Assembly: GCA_910579155.1 (NCBI GenBank)
Contig: CAJTTS010000004.1
Location: forward strand, 40,830-104,829
Direction of reading: 5' to 3'
From: an uncultured Oscillospiraceae bacterium
Lineage (GTDB): Bacteria; Bacillota_A; Clostridia; Oscillospirales; Oscillospiraceae
Length of the DNA: 64,000 bases
Shown here: positions 41,581-50,569 of the stretch, piece after piece
Layout: each line of letters begins with the position of its first letter
Position numbering within the stretch: the stretch's first letter is position 1
The notes under the pieces: model-generated
What the model saw: the letters and a program-made list of their open reading frames with translations, nothing else
Told to the model about the DNA's origin: nothing
Databases searched by the model: none
Program-made: the position numbers and the translations under genes

Positions 41581-42681
41581 TTAGGGGAGATACCGGGCCA
41601 CAATGGCGTTGAGCCGGTCCCAGCAGCCCTCCATGTCGGCCACCAACTTGCGCTGGGTCCTGGCCCGGTCCAGATTCTGGCCCGGACGGCTGGTGTGGAA
41701 GTAGTGGTCCCCCTCCAGGTAGTCCGTGAGGAAACGCATGCCGCACTCCAGCGTCATCAGCTTTGCTCCCCAGGGGAGGTAGCGGATCTCCGCCCCGGTG
41801 AGGGCCTCTCCCGCCTCCGCCAGGAAAGCGGCGGCGTAGGCCTCGAACAGGTCTATCTCAAAATTCACCTTGGACTGGTCCGGCTCGTCCTCAGCGTTGT
41901 GATTGGCCCCGAACCGGATAGAGTCGCCGAAATCGTTGATGGACAGCCCCGGCATAACGGTGTCCAGGTCGATAACGCACAGGGCCTCTCCCGTCCGCTC
42001 GTCCATGAGAACGTTGTTCAGCTTGGTATCGTTGTGGGTCACCCGCAGGGGCAGCTCCCCAGAACGCAACGCATCCAGCGCCACAGAGCAGTCCCCCTCC
42101 CGGCTCAGGAAGAAGTCGATGTCCGTCCGGCAGTCCTTCACCCGGCCCATGGGGTCGGCGGCTACGGCGTTTTTCAGGTTTTGCAGGCGGTTGGCCGTAT
42201 CGTGGAAGCGGGGAATGGTCTCGTAAAGAGTCTCCGCAGGGTAGTCCCGCAGCAGCCGCTGAAACCGCCCGAAGGCCCGTCCGGAGGCGGCAAACAGCGA
42301 CTGCGTCTCCGCCGCCTGGTAGCACACCGTCCCCTCCACGTAGAGGAACGTCCGCCATACGTTGTCCCGGCTGTCGGTGAAGCAGGTCTCCCCGTCCCGG
42401 GTGCGGACCACCGTCAGCGTCTCCCGCTTGGGGTCGCCGCCCTGACGGGCGATCTCCCGGGCCAGGTATTCCGTCACGTTCACTACGTTATCCATCAGCC
42501 GTTTCGGCTCATGGAAGGCCACCGGGCTCACCCGCTGGAGGATGAAGCGCCGCCCCTCCCCGGTGGTCACCAGGAAGGTATCATTGATGTGGCCCTCGCC
42601 AAAACGGACGGCGTTTCCCTCGGGGCCGTCGAAGCCAAAGGCCGCCAAGGCCTCGTTCAAGGTCAGCTCTGCCTGTGCCAT
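41581..42681 (-). CDS. nahK: N-acetylhexosamine 1-kinase-like (APH-fold) kinase
   Basis: A 366-residue protein from ATG 42681 (GGGAGGAAAC upstream). Aminoglycoside-phosphotransferase fold: nucleotide loop region (FGEGHINDTFLV), catalytic loop THNDTKLNNVLMD, metal-binding VIDLDTVMPG. Family size and these motifs fit NahK of the bifidobacterial lacto-N-biose pathway, which phosphorylates GlcNAc or GalNAc at C1. Its place behind galE and near a GH112 phosphorylase gene supports this over a drug-resistance role. The GalT/uridylyltransferase of the pathway is not in the window. Confidence 0.78.
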   Translation of the reverse strand: MAQAELTLNEALAAFGFDGPEGNAVRFGEGHINDTFLVTTGEGRRFILQRVSPVAFHEPKRLMDNVVNVTEYLAREIARQGGDPKRETLTVVRTRDGETCFTDSRDNVWRTFLYVEGTVCYQAAETQSLFAASGRAFGRFQRLLRDYPAETLYETIPRFHDTANRLQNLKNAVAADPMGRVKDCRTDIDFFLSREGDCSVALDALRSGELPLRVTHNDTKLNNVLMDERTGEALCVIDLDTVMPGLSINDFGDSIRFGANHNAEDEPDQSKVNFEIDLFEAYAAAFLAEAGEALTGAEIRYLPWGAKLMTLECGMRFLTDYLEGDHYFHTSRPGQNLDRARTQRKLVADMEGCWDRLNAIVARYLP

Positions 42682-42697
42682 GGTGTTTCCTCCCTCA

Positions 42698-42722
42698 CGC
42701 CGGGTATGCCCGGCGTTTTTTA
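42698..42722 (+). terminator. Terminator facing + strand between galE and nahK
   Basis: CGCCGGG (42698-42704) and CCCGGCG (42709-42715) followed by TTTTTTTA on the + strand. It cannot stop the minus-strand galE-nahK transcript by U-run, so it acts on antisense transcription or simply forms an intergenic hairpin. Confidence 0.55.
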
Positions 42723-43739
42723 TTTCTGATAGCCGTTGGGGTTGCCGGACTGCCATTTATAAGAGGAGGCGCACATCTCCTCAATGCCCAGCCGGGCCTC
42801 CCAGCCCAGCTCCTCCCGCGCCTTGGCCGGATCGGCGTAGCAAACGGCGATGTCGCCGGGGCGGCGGGGCTCGATGGCATAGGGCAGGGCCTTGCCGCAG
42901 GCCTTTTCATAGGCGTGGAGCACATCCAGCACGCTGTAGCCCTTGCCGGTGCCCAGGTTGCACACGAACAGGCCGCACTTTGTATCCAGTTTCTTCAGCG
43001 CGGCCACGTGGCCCTTTGCCAGGTCCACCACATGGATATAGTCCCGCACGCCGGTGCCGTCCGGGGTGGGGTAGTCGCTGCCGTAGACATGGACCTTTTC
43101 CAGTTGGCCCACCGCCACCTTGGCGATATAAGGCACCAGGTTGTTGGGGATGCCGTTGGGGTCCTCGCCCATCAGGCCGGACTCATGGGCGCCGATGGGG
43201 TTGAAGTAGCGCAGCAGCGCCACGTTCAGCTCGGGGTCGGCGGCACAAATATCGGACAGGATGCGCTCCTGGAACAGCTTGGAGGTTCCGTAGGGGTTGG
43301 TGGTGCCGCCGGTGGGGGAATCCTCCCGGATGGGGACGGTGGCGGGGTCGCCGTACACCGTGGCGGAGGAGGAGAACACAAAATTCTTCACCCCGTGGCG
43401 GCGCATGGCCTGGAGCAGGTACAGGGTGCTGATGAGGTTGTTGGAGTAATACTCCAGGGGTTTGGACACGCTCTCCCCCACCGCCTTGAGCCCCGCGAAA
43501 TGGATCACCGCGTTGATGCCGGGGTTCGCGGCGAACAGCGCCTCCACCTCGTCGTCATGGCACAGCTCCGCCTTCACGAAGGGCACGGATTTGCCGGTGA
43601 TTTGCTCCACCCGGCGCAACGCCTCCTCACTGGAATTGACCAGGTTGTCCGCCACCACGATGTCATAGCCCGCATTGAGAAGCTCCACGCAGGTGTGGCT
43701 GCCGATATAGCCGGCGCCGCCGCAAACCAGAATAGACAT
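42720..43739 (-). CDS. galE: UDP-glucose 4-epimerase
   Basis: The protein has 339 residues from ATG 43739 (AAAGGAG upstream). Rossmann GGAGYIG (7-13), SSSATVYG (123-130) and the catalytic Tyr150-xxx-Lys154 (NPYGTSK) are all present, as is the RRPGDIA C-terminal motif of GalE. It interconverts UDP-Glc/UDP-Gal and, in lacto-N-biose loci, UDP-GlcNAc/UDP-GalNAc. Within the same minus-strand unit as the NahK-like kinase. Confidence 0.93.
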   Translation of the reverse strand: MSILVCGGAGYIGSHTCVELLNAGYDIVVADNLVNSSEEALRRVEQITGKSVPFVKAELCHDDEVEALFAANPGINAVIHFAGLKAVGESVSKPLEYYSNNLISTLYLLQAMRRHGVKNFVFSSSATVYGDPATVPIREDSPTGGTTNPYGTSKLFQERILSDICAADPELNVALLRYFNPIGAHESGLMGEDPNGIPNNLVPYIAKVAVGQLEKVHVYGSDYPTPDGTGVRDYIHVVDLAKGHVAALKKLDTKCGLFVCNLGTGKGYSVLDVLHAYEKACGKALPYAIEPRRPGDIAVCYADPAKAREELGWEARLGIEEMCASSYKWQSGNPNGYQK

Positions 43740-43779
43740 ATTGACGCGCTCCTTTACAAGTAGAATATTTTTGCTCAAT

Positions 43780-43813
43780 GGTCCAGATGTTTTCTGGAAC
43801 CGCTGATATTATA
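43780..43813 (-). promoter_or_regulatory. Promoter -10 and inverted repeat before galE
   Basis: On the minus strand a TATAAT box (43808-43813) is followed by GGTTCCAGA / TCTGGACC half-sites (43801-43780) before the ribosome site, placed like an operator. Confidence 0.45.
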
Positions 43814-43855
43814 CCCGTCCCGGGGGAAAATGGAAATAGCTTTTTTGTGGCTTTT

Positions 43856-44713
43856 TTATGGATATTTGCTCCGGATGCCCCGGTGGCCCCGGCGGTATTC
43901 CATAGGGCTCATCCCCTCCAGCCGCCGGAAGCTCTGGGAAAAGTAGCTCAGGGAGGAAAAGCCCAGAATCTGGGCGATCTGGGACAGGGTGTGGTCGGTT
44001 TCCGCCAGCAGAAACCGGCTCTCCCGGATGCGCCGGGAGATGAGGTAGCTGATGGGAGACGTGTTAAACTCCTTGCGGAAAGCGTGGGACAGGTAGTATT
44101 TGTTGATGTGAACCAGCCCCGCCAATTGGTCCAGAGTCAGATTCTCCTTGAAATGATTATCGATATACTGCCGCACCAGGTTGCACTCCCGGCTGGTGCC
44201 GGGGACGGCGGGGGCCGCGCCGGACAGGGCGAAGTCGTCCCGGCGGCGCAGGCGCAGCAGGATGACCTCCAGCAGCCGCTGGCATATCTCGTCGCAGCCG
44301 GGCCGGGGGTCCCGGCTCTCCTGGATGAGGGTGCGCAGGCAGCTCGACACCGCGTCCTCCGCGAACAGGTGGAGCAGCGCACAGCCGCTGCCGTCGCCGT
44401 TGGTGACGGTCTCCAGCCCCTCCAGCCCCAGCACCACATACTCCATGGGGCGGCCGTTCTGGCTGGTCTCCGTGTGGGGGACACCGGGCTCCACGATCAC
44501 CAGGTCGTTGATGGCCACGGGAAAGCTCTCCTCCCGGATGAGAAACGCCCCGTTTCCCCCGGTGATGAAGAACATCTCCGAGCAGGTGTGGGAGTGGAGC
44601 TGGGACCGCCATTCCCGGCTGTAGTGGGCGTAGGTCACGTACAGCAACCGGGGGTGGCCGCCGTCCCCGGACGCGCGAACGTCATGCTCCAAAATGTACT
44701 GGTGGGTGCTCAC
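43856..44713 (-). CDS. AraC-family regulator with cupin-type sensor
   Basis: The 285-residue protein starts at GTG 44713 because GGAGGAGG lies upstream. The N-terminal half is a cupin-like sensing domain (HSHTCSEMFFITGGNGAFLI), the C-terminal 100 residues two AraC helix-turn-helix motifs (LTLDQLAGLVHINKYYLSHA; LSQIAQILGFSSLSYFSQSF). It lies between the galE-nahK unit and the divergent importer/GH112 operon and is the obvious activator of galacto-N-biose use. Confidence 0.88.
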   Translation of the reverse strand: MSTHQYILEHDVRASGDGGHPRLLYVTYAHYSREWRSQLHSHTCSEMFFITGGNGAFLIREESFPVAINDLVIVEPGVPHTETSQNGRPMEYVVLGLEGLETVTNGDGSGCALLHLFAEDAVSSCLRTLIQESRDPRPGCDEICQRLLEVILLRLRRRDDFALSGAAPAVPGTSRECNLVRQYIDNHFKENLTLDQLAGLVHINKYYLSHAFRKEFNTSPISYLISRRIRESRFLLAETDHTLSQIAQILGFSSLSYFSQSFRRLEGMSPMEYRRGHRGIRSKYP

Positions 44714-45068
44714 GGGGCGCTCACCTCCTCCGCAAGATCGCAAAAAAGCATTGAACCAACCACTTTCTTTTATTATAACTGGTTTTTTCCCGTTGTGCAA
44801 CTGTTCAAAAATTTTTTATTCAATCCCCCGGAATTCGCCAACTTTCTCATTGCCTGCCGGAGGGCTTCCGGAACAAACTATCATTTTCGCCGAAAATCAC
44901 TTGGTCCGGCACTCTTTTTTATGTCAAAACGCAAAGAACCGCAATATCTATAAAAAGCCGAGCAACAATACGATTGCCAAGAACCCGGGAAGCGTTTAAC
45001 GTTAGGGATGGAAGGCGCGGGGAGCCCTCCCCGCCAACACGTTACATACTGGAAATGGAGGAAAAATA
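44714..45068. promoter_or_regulatory. Divergent control region, AraC gene and importer operon
   Basis: AraC promoter on the minus strand: TTGCAC (44795-44800), spacer 17, TATAAT (44772-44777). On the other side ATTTTCGCCGAAAAT (44883-44897) is a 15-base palindrome with a one-base centre, a possible regulator site. A GCGGGGAG/CTCCCCGC hairpin (45017-45034) lies in the leader of the binding-protein gene. I see no clear -35/-10 pair for that operon. Confidence 0.5.
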
Positions 45069-46409
45069 ATGAAAAAGATCCTGAGCGTGCTCTTGGCATC
45101 CGTTATGGTTCTGGCACTGCTGGCCGGGTGCAGCAACCAGGCCGACAAAACCAGCACCGCCCCTGAGAACAACACCCCCGCCGGCACCGAGCAGTCTAAT
45201 CCCCCCGAGGGCGGCAAGCAGTACGACGGCGTGAATCTGACCATGTGGTCCATGTGGAACTCCGACGAACCCCAGGGCAAGGTGATCCAGGAGGCCGTGG
45301 CCGCTTTTGAGGAGCAGACCGGCGCCAAGATCACCGTGGAGTGGAAGGGCCGCGACGTCAACACCATCCTGTCCGCCTCTCTGGAGTCCGGCGAGAAGTT
45401 CGACATCTTCGAGGACGACTATCAGCGCATCGCCAACATTTATAAGGATTTCACCTATGACCTGACCGACATGGCCGCGGCCGCCGGTTACGCCAGCCAC
45501 AGCTACGCCTGCTTCAACGACACTGTGATTGATTGGACCACGGAGCGGGACGAGGACGGCAACGTGACTAAGGAAGGCTTCCTGAACAGCATCGCCGAGC
45601 AGCCCCAGGTGGGCGGCATCTTCTATGACAAGGACGCCTTTGAGAAGGCCGGCATTGCCGCCGAACCCAAGACTTGGGCCGAGTTCCTGGACGTGTGCCA
45701 GAAGCTGAAGGACGCCGGCATCGCCCCCATCGCTCAGGACAGCGCCTATGCCGACTTCGCCTTCTATCACCAGCTGGTTCGCCACCTGGGCGAGGAGAAG
45801 ATCACCGAGCTGGACACCAACGGCGGCTGGGCCGATGAGGCCGGCGCCGTGACCGCCGCTCAGGAGATCATCGACCTGGTGAACGCCGGCTATCTGGCCG
45901 AGGGCGCTCCCGACGAGTACCCCAGCAGCCAGAACAAGATCGGCTTCGGCCAGGCCGCCATGGTCGTGTGCGCCAACTACGTCACCGCCGAGGTGAACAA
46001 CGCCACCCGCACCGAGGTCAACTGGGGCCTGTTCAACTACCCCGCCGTGGACGGCGGTGTGGACAACGGTTCCGCTTATATCGGCACCAACTCCCTGGCC
46101 ATCACCTCCTACACCGAGAACGCACAGGCCGCGTTTGACTTCATCATGTTCCTGACCTCCGGCGAGATGGATCAGAAGATGGCCGACACCGCCGCTCAGA
46201 TCCCCGCCGACTCCCGCAACACCGCCCCCGCCAACCTAACCGGCACCATTGAGACCCTGCTGTCCGCCGATTCCCCCATGACCTGGTGCAACGGCTTCAA
46301 CGCCCGTGACGACCTGAAGACCGCCATCAAGTCCACCATCGTGGAGCTGTTTGAGGGCAAGTTCGCCACCGGCGAGGACTTCTGCAAGGCCTTGGACGCC
46401 CTGTATTAA
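45069..46409 (+). CDS. ABC sugar-binding lipoprotein (galacto-N-biose/lacto-N-biose locus)
   Basis: A 446-residue protein with AATGGAGGAAAA before ATG. Lipoprotein signal with lipobox LLAGC (Cys21), a Thr/Pro/Asn-rich linker, then a family 1 sugar-binding fold (GVNLTMWSMWNSDEP; DYQRIANIYKDF). First gene of an operon with two permeases and GH112, so the ligand is most likely galacto-N-biose or lacto-N-biose released from mucin or milk glycans. Confidence 0.88.
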   Translation: MKKILSVLLASVMVLALLAGCSNQADKTSTAPENNTPAGTEQSNPPEGGKQYDGVNLTMWSMWNSDEPQGKVIQEAVAAFEEQTGAKITVEWKGRDVNTILSASLESGEKFDIFEDDYQRIANIYKDFTYDLTDMAAAAGYASHSYACFNDTVIDWTTERDEDGNVTKEGFLNSIAEQPQVGGIFYDKDAFEKAGIAAEPKTWAEFLDVCQKLKDAGIAPIAQDSAYADFAFYHQLVRHLGEEKITELDTNGGWADEAGAVTAAQEIIDLVNAGYLAEGAPDEYPSSQNKIGFGQAAMVVCANYVTAEVNNATRTEVNWGLFNYPAVDGGVDNGSAYIGTNSLAITSYTENAQAAFDFIMFLTSGEMDQKMADTAAQIPADSRNTAPANLTGTIETLLSADSPMTWCNGFNARDDLKTAIKSTIVELFEGKFATGEDFCKALDALY

Positions 46410-46423
46410 GTAACGTCGCGTCA

Positions 46424-46457
46424 AGCAGGCGGCGCCCCTCGGCGCCGCCTGCTTTTT
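46424..46457 (+). terminator. Intra-operon terminator after the binding-protein gene
   Basis: AGCAGGCGGCGCC (46424-46436) pairs perfectly with 46441-46453, loop CCTC, then TTTT. As in the 24.5-kb importer, it sits between binding protein and permeases and would reduce permease expression. Confidence 0.85.
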
Positions 46458-46483
46458 ATCCCCGACAGGAAGGAGAGAGCTGC

Positions 46484-47377
46484 ATGAGAAAAAATAAGAC
46501 CATGATCTTTTGGTTCTGTCTGCCGGCCCTACTGTCCCTGCTCATCATGTTTGTCTATCCGGTGTGCCGCACCGTGCTGATGAGCTTCTTTCAAGTGGAG
46601 AGCCTCACCGGCTCCGTATCTGACTGGAGCTTCTACGGCCTGGGCAACTACCTGAAAATTTTCAAGAGCCAGAGCTTCCTGACCTCCATGCATAACATGC
46701 TGGTGATCTGGATCGTGGGCGGCGTGTTCACCCTGGCCATCGCCATGCTGATGGCGGTGGTGGTCACCAGCGGCATCAAGGGCAAGAAATTCTTCCGTGC
46801 CGCCATCTACCTGCCCAACATCATCAGCGCCGTGGCCCTGGCCACCATGTGGATCCAGTACATTTTCCAGTACGACTACGGTCTGCTCAACGAGATCGTC
46901 AAGCTCTTCGGGGGCGAGAAGATCAAGTGGCTGGGCACCGATTTGAAGTTCTGGGCCATGACGGCCTCCTTCATCTTCGGCAGCGTGGGCTACTACATGC
47001 TCATCTACATCAGCGGCATTGAGGGCATCCCTCAGGATCTGTTCGAGGCCGCCACCATCGACGGCGCGGGCAAGGGCAAGCAGTTCTTCTCTATCACCCT
47101 GCCCCTGCTCAAGGGCGTCATCAAGACCTCCATCACCTTCTGGAGCATCAACACCACCACCTTCTTCCTGTGGACCAAGATGTTCTCCCCCATTGATACG
47201 GAGCAGTCCACCATTGTGCCGGTGGTCTACCTGTATGATATGGTCTTTGGCGGAAAGGGCGTCATCACACGGGATGCGGGCGCGGGCGCCGCAGTGGGCG
47301 TGGTGCTCACCTTGATTATCATCGCCGTCTATGTGGTCACCGAGCGGTTGTTCCGGGGCGGCGACCTGGAATATTGA
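46484..47377 (+). CDS. ABC sugar importer permease, MalF type
   Basis: A 297-residue protein, six predicted spans, GGAAGGAGAG before ATG. EAA loop FEAATIDGAGKGKQFFSITLP (about 188-208). It partners with the next gene; 16 bases separate them. No ATPase gene is nearby, so a shared sugar ATPase is expected. Confidence 0.9.
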   Translation: MRKNKTMIFWFCLPALLSLLIMFVYPVCRTVLMSFFQVESLTGSVSDWSFYGLGNYLKIFKSQSFLTSMHNMLVIWIVGGVFTLAIAMLMAVVVTSGIKGKKFFRAAIYLPNIISAVALATMWIQYIFQYDYGLLNEIVKLFGGEKIKWLGTDLKFWAMTASFIFGSVGYYMLIYISGIEGIPQDLFEAATIDGAGKGKQFFSITLPLLKGVIKTSITFWSINTTTFFLWTKMFSPIDTEQSTIVPVVYLYDMVFGGKGVITRDAGAGAAVGVVLTLIIIAVYVVTERLFRGGDLEY

Positions 47378-47393
47378 GAGAGGAGGGAGCGAC

Positions 47394-48239
47394 ATGAAAA
47401 AAATCAACTGGAAAAAGGAACTGCGCCTTCTGCCCGGCTATCTGATCGTGTGCCTCTGGGTGCTCTTTACCGCGGTCATGCTGTTCTGGATTCTGGGCGC
47501 CAGCCTGTCCACCTCCAGGGAGATCTTCTCCGGCGACGTGCTGAAATTCCAGACCGGTCTCCATTTTGAAAACTACGTCACCGCCTGGCAGGTTCAGAAC
47601 GTGTCCGTGTTCTTCGGCAACTCCCTGCTGTATTCCGTCATCTCCTGCGTGGGTGTGCTGGCCATTGCCGCTCCGGCGGCCTACGTCCTGTCCCGCTGGC
47701 AGTTCAAGGGCAGCACGGCGCTACGCATCGGCCTGGTCATCGCCATGAGCGTGCCCGTCATCATGATTATCATGCCCATCTACTCCCTTGCCACCCAGTG
47801 GGGCATCAAGGGCCGGCTGCTGCTGGTGATCCTGTATATTCTCATCCGGGTGCCGTATACCACCATTTACCTGCTGGACTTTTTCTCCACCCTGTCCCGC
47901 ACCTATGAGGAGGCCGCCTATCTGGACGGGTGCAGCGGGCCCAACACCTTCCTGAAAATCATGCTGCCCCTGGTGCAGCCCGCCGTCATCACGGTGACCA
48001 TCTTTAACTTCATGTCCGTGTGGAACGAGTTCTTCATGGCCCTGATCTTCACCACCAGCGAGTCCACCTATCCCGTGGGCGTGGGCCTGCTGAACATCAT
48101 CAACTCCATGAAGTACACCGGCAACTACGGCGGCATGTTCGCGGCGGTCATCATTGTGTTCCTGCCCACCTTCCTGCTGTACATCTTCATGTCTGAAAAG
48201 ATCATCGCCGGCGTGACGGGTGGCGGCGTCAAGGGCTAA
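47394..48239 (+). CDS. ABC sugar importer permease, MalG type
   Basis: The protein has 281 residues from ATG 47394 (AGGAGGGAG upstream), with six predicted spans and an EAA loop EEAAYLDGCSGPNTFLKIM. The C-terminus GVTGGGVKG is the usual end of MalG-type permeases. Its stop codon runs straight into the dispersed palindromic repeat at 48237. Confidence 0.9.
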   Translation: MKKINWKKELRLLPGYLIVCLWVLFTAVMLFWILGASLSTSREIFSGDVLKFQTGLHFENYVTAWQVQNVSVFFGNSLLYSVISCVGVLAIAAPAAYVLSRWQFKGSTALRIGLVIAMSVPVIMIIMPIYSLATQWGIKGRLLLVILYILIRVPYTTIYLLDFFSTLSRTYEEAAYLDGCSGPNTFLKIMLPLVQPAVITVTIFNFMSVWNEFFMALIFTTSESTYPVGVGLLNIINSMKYTGNYGGMFAAVIIVFLPTFLLYIFMSEKIIAGVTGGGVKG

Positions 48240-48345
48240 GTTACTTTTTCTCGAGAGAAAAAGTAACCAAAAGAGCTCTCATCCGCCACCAAAGCCGTGC
48301 TATCTTTCCGCTCCCCGCCCGGCAACGGGACAGGAAGCGGTACGA
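48237..48345 (+). repeat. Dispersed palindromic repeat, copy 1
   Basis: Starting at the permease stop (TAAG), a perfect 28-base palindrome (48240-48267) centred on CTCGAG is followed by about 75 bases including TCCGCCACCAAAGCCGT and CGGCAACGGGAC. The same order recurs on the minus strand at 63511-63405, with the two differing stem pairs both compensated. It lies between the permease and GH112 genes. Confidence 0.75.
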
Positions 48346-48364
48346 GAGGGGAACATGTTCCACT

Positions 48365-50533
48365 ATGGCAAATATAATCAACAAAGGCCGCGTCACCATC
48401 CCCACCGACGTGGACGTGGTGCCCGAGACCCTGGCGCTTTTGAATCGCTGGGGCGCGGACGCCGTCCGGGACTGCGACGGCACCGACTTCCCTCAGGAGC
48501 TGAAGGAGGTGGACGCCAAGGTCTATTCCACCTACTACACCACCCGGAAGGACAACGCCTGGGCGAAAGCCAACCCGGACGAGGTGCAGCAGTGTTACAT
48601 CATGACCGGCTTTCACACCGCCGCGGGCGGGCCGCTGTCCATCCCGCTGATGAAGGGGATCAGCCCGGAACTGCTGCAAGCAAACACCCGGGACGACATC
48701 AAGCGCTGGTGGGAGGTGGTGGACCGCGCCACTGGAGCGCCCCTCCCCCCCGCCGCCTGGCGGTACGATGAGGAAACGGGCTGCGTAGTCATCGAAGCGC
48801 CGGAGGAGTTCCACGACTATACCGTCAGCTTTCTGGCCTACCTGATCTGGGACCCGGTTCATATGTACAACGCCGTCACCAACGGCTGGACCGACTTCGA
48901 GCACCAGATCACCTTCGACGTGCGCCAGCCCAAGACCCGCAAGTTCACCATGGAGCGGCTGCGCAAGTTCATTGCCGACCACCCCTATGTGAACGTGATC
49001 CGCTACACCACCTTCTTCCACCAGTTCACCCTGATTTTCGACGAGCTGAAGCGGGAGAAGTACGTGGACTGGTACGGCTACTCCGCCTCCGTGTCCCCCT
49101 ATATCCTGGAGCAGTTTGAGAAAGAGTCGGGTTACCGGTTCCGCCCCGAGTTCATCATCGACCAGGGGTACTATAACAACCAGTACCGGGTCCCCTCCCG
49201 GGAATACCAGGACTTCATGGCCTTCCAGCGCCGGGAGGTGGCCGCATTGGCCCGCGAGATGGTGGACATCACCCACGAGCTGGGCAAGGAGGCCATGATG
49301 TTCCTGGGCGACCACTTCATCGGCACCGAGCCCTATATGGATGAGTTCAAGACCATCGGGCTGGACGCGGTGGTGGGCAGCGTGGGCAACGGCTCCACCC
49401 TGCGCCTGATTTCCGACATCCAGGGCGTAAAGTACACCGAGGGCCGCTTCCTGCCCTACTTCTTCCCGGACGTCTTCCGCGAGGGGGGCGACCCGGTGCG
49501 GGAGGCCAAGGAGAACTGGGTCACCGCCCGCCGGGCCATTCTCCGCAAGCCCATCGACCGCATCGGCTACGGCGGCTATCTCAAGCTGGCCTGCCAGTTC
49601 CCGGAGTTTTTGGACTATGTGGAGTCCGTCTGCAACGAGTTCCGGGAGCTGTACGGGAATATCAAGGGCACCGTCCCTTACTGTGTCAAAACAGTGGCGG
49701 TGCTCAACTGCTGGGGCCGCGCCCGGTCCTGGGGCTGCCACATGGTCCACCATGCCCTGTACCACAAGCAAAACATCGCCTATGCCGGGGTCATTGAGGC
49801 CCTGTCCGGCGCCCCCTTCGACGTGTGCTTCCTCAGCTTTGACGACCTGAAGGCGGACCCCCACGCCCTGGACGGGGTGGATGTGCTCATCAACGTGGGC
49901 GGCGGCGACACCGCCCACACCGGCGGCGCAGCCTGGGAGGACCCGGCGGTGTCCGCTGCGGTGAAGCGGTTCGTCTACCGCGGCGGCGGCCTCATCGGCG
50001 TGGGTGAGCCCGGCGGGCACCAGTACCAGGGGCGGTACTTGCAGCTCGCGGACGTGCTGGGCGTGGAGAAGGAGACCGGCTTCACCCTGGGCTACGATAA
50101 GTACAACTGGGAGGAGCGCCCCGGCCACTTCATCCTGGCCGACACCCCGGACAGGGTGGACTTCGGCAACGGGGGCCGGGATGTCTACGCCCTGGAGGGC
50201 GCTCAGGTGCTGGTCCAGCGGGACCGGGAGGTCCGCCTGGCAGTCAACGAGTATGGCCGGGGCCGGGGCGTGTATCTGTCCGGCCTGCCCTACAGCTTTG
50301 CCAACAGCCGCCTGCTGTACCGGGCCATCCTGTGGGCCGCCCACGGGGAGGGGGAACTGCATCGCTGGTTCTCCTCCAACGTGAACGTGGAGGTCCATGC
50401 CTTTGTGGAAAACGGGAAATTCTGCGTGGTGAACAACACCTACCAGCCCCAATCCACCACCGTCTGGAAGGACGGTGGCGAAGGCTTCCCCCTGGACCTG
50501 GCGGCCAACGAGATCAAGTGGTTTGAAATTTAA
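48365..50533 (+). CDS. lnpA: GH112 galacto-N-biose/lacto-N-biose phosphorylase
   Basis: A 722-residue protein, the usual GH112 length. The opening GRVTIPTDVDVVPETLALLN and RWGADAVRDCDGTDFP, followed by FHTAAGGPLSIPLMKGI and WEVVDRATG, are hallmark GH112 sequences, as is the later MFLGDHFIGTEPY. The acid Asp expected in the DCDGTDFP region is present. The reaction is Gal-beta-1,3-HexNAc plus phosphate to Gal-1-phosphate plus GlcNAc or GalNAc. With the importer, NahK-like kinase and GalE, it forms the core of the lacto-N-biose/galacto-N-biose pathway. The ribosome site is GAGGGGAA, slightly distant from ATG 48365. Confidence 0.92.
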   Translation: MANIINKGRVTIPTDVDVVPETLALLNRWGADAVRDCDGTDFPQELKEVDAKVYSTYYTTRKDNAWAKANPDEVQQCYIMTGFHTAAGGPLSIPLMKGISPELLQANTRDDIKRWWEVVDRATGAPLPPAAWRYDEETGCVVIEAPEEFHDYTVSFLAYLIWDPVHMYNAVTNGWTDFEHQITFDVRQPKTRKFTMERLRKFIADHPYVNVIRYTTFFHQFTLIFDELKREKYVDWYGYSASVSPYILEQFEKESGYRFRPEFIIDQGYYNNQYRVPSREYQDFMAFQRREVAALAREMVDITHELGKEAMMFLGDHFIGTEPYMDEFKTIGLDAVVGSVGNGSTLRLISDIQGVKYTEGRFLPYFFPDVFREGGDPVREAKENWVTARRAILRKPIDRIGYGGYLKLACQFPEFLDYVESVCNEFRELYGNIKGTVPYCVKTVAVLNCWGRARSWGCHMVHHALYHKQNIAYAGVIEALSGAPFDVCFLSFDDLKADPHALDGVDVLINVGGGDTAHTGGAAWEDPAVSAAVKRFVYRGGGLIGVGEPGGHQYQGRYLQLADVLGVEKETGFTLGYDKYNWEERPGHFILADTPDRVDFGNGGRDVYALEGAQVLVQRDREVRLAVNEYGRGRGVYLSGLPYSFANSRLLYRAILWAAHGEGELHRWFSSNVNVEVHAFVENGKFCVVNNTYQPQSTTVWKDGGEGFPLDLAANEIKWFEI

Positions 50534-50538
50534 AAGAA

Positions 50539-50569
50539 CCCCGGTCCGGCATTGCCGGACCGGGGTCCT
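50539..50569 (+). terminator. Terminator between convergent GH112 and sulfatase genes
   Basis: CCCCGGTCCGGC (50539-50550) pairs perfectly with 50554-50565 around ATT, followed by TCCTTATT. Confidence 0.75.

Noticed and set aside
41581..42681. Aminoglycoside resistance phosphotransferase
   Set aside because: The fold matches, but length, motifs and location beside galE and a GH112 locus favour an N-acetylhexosamine 1-kinase.
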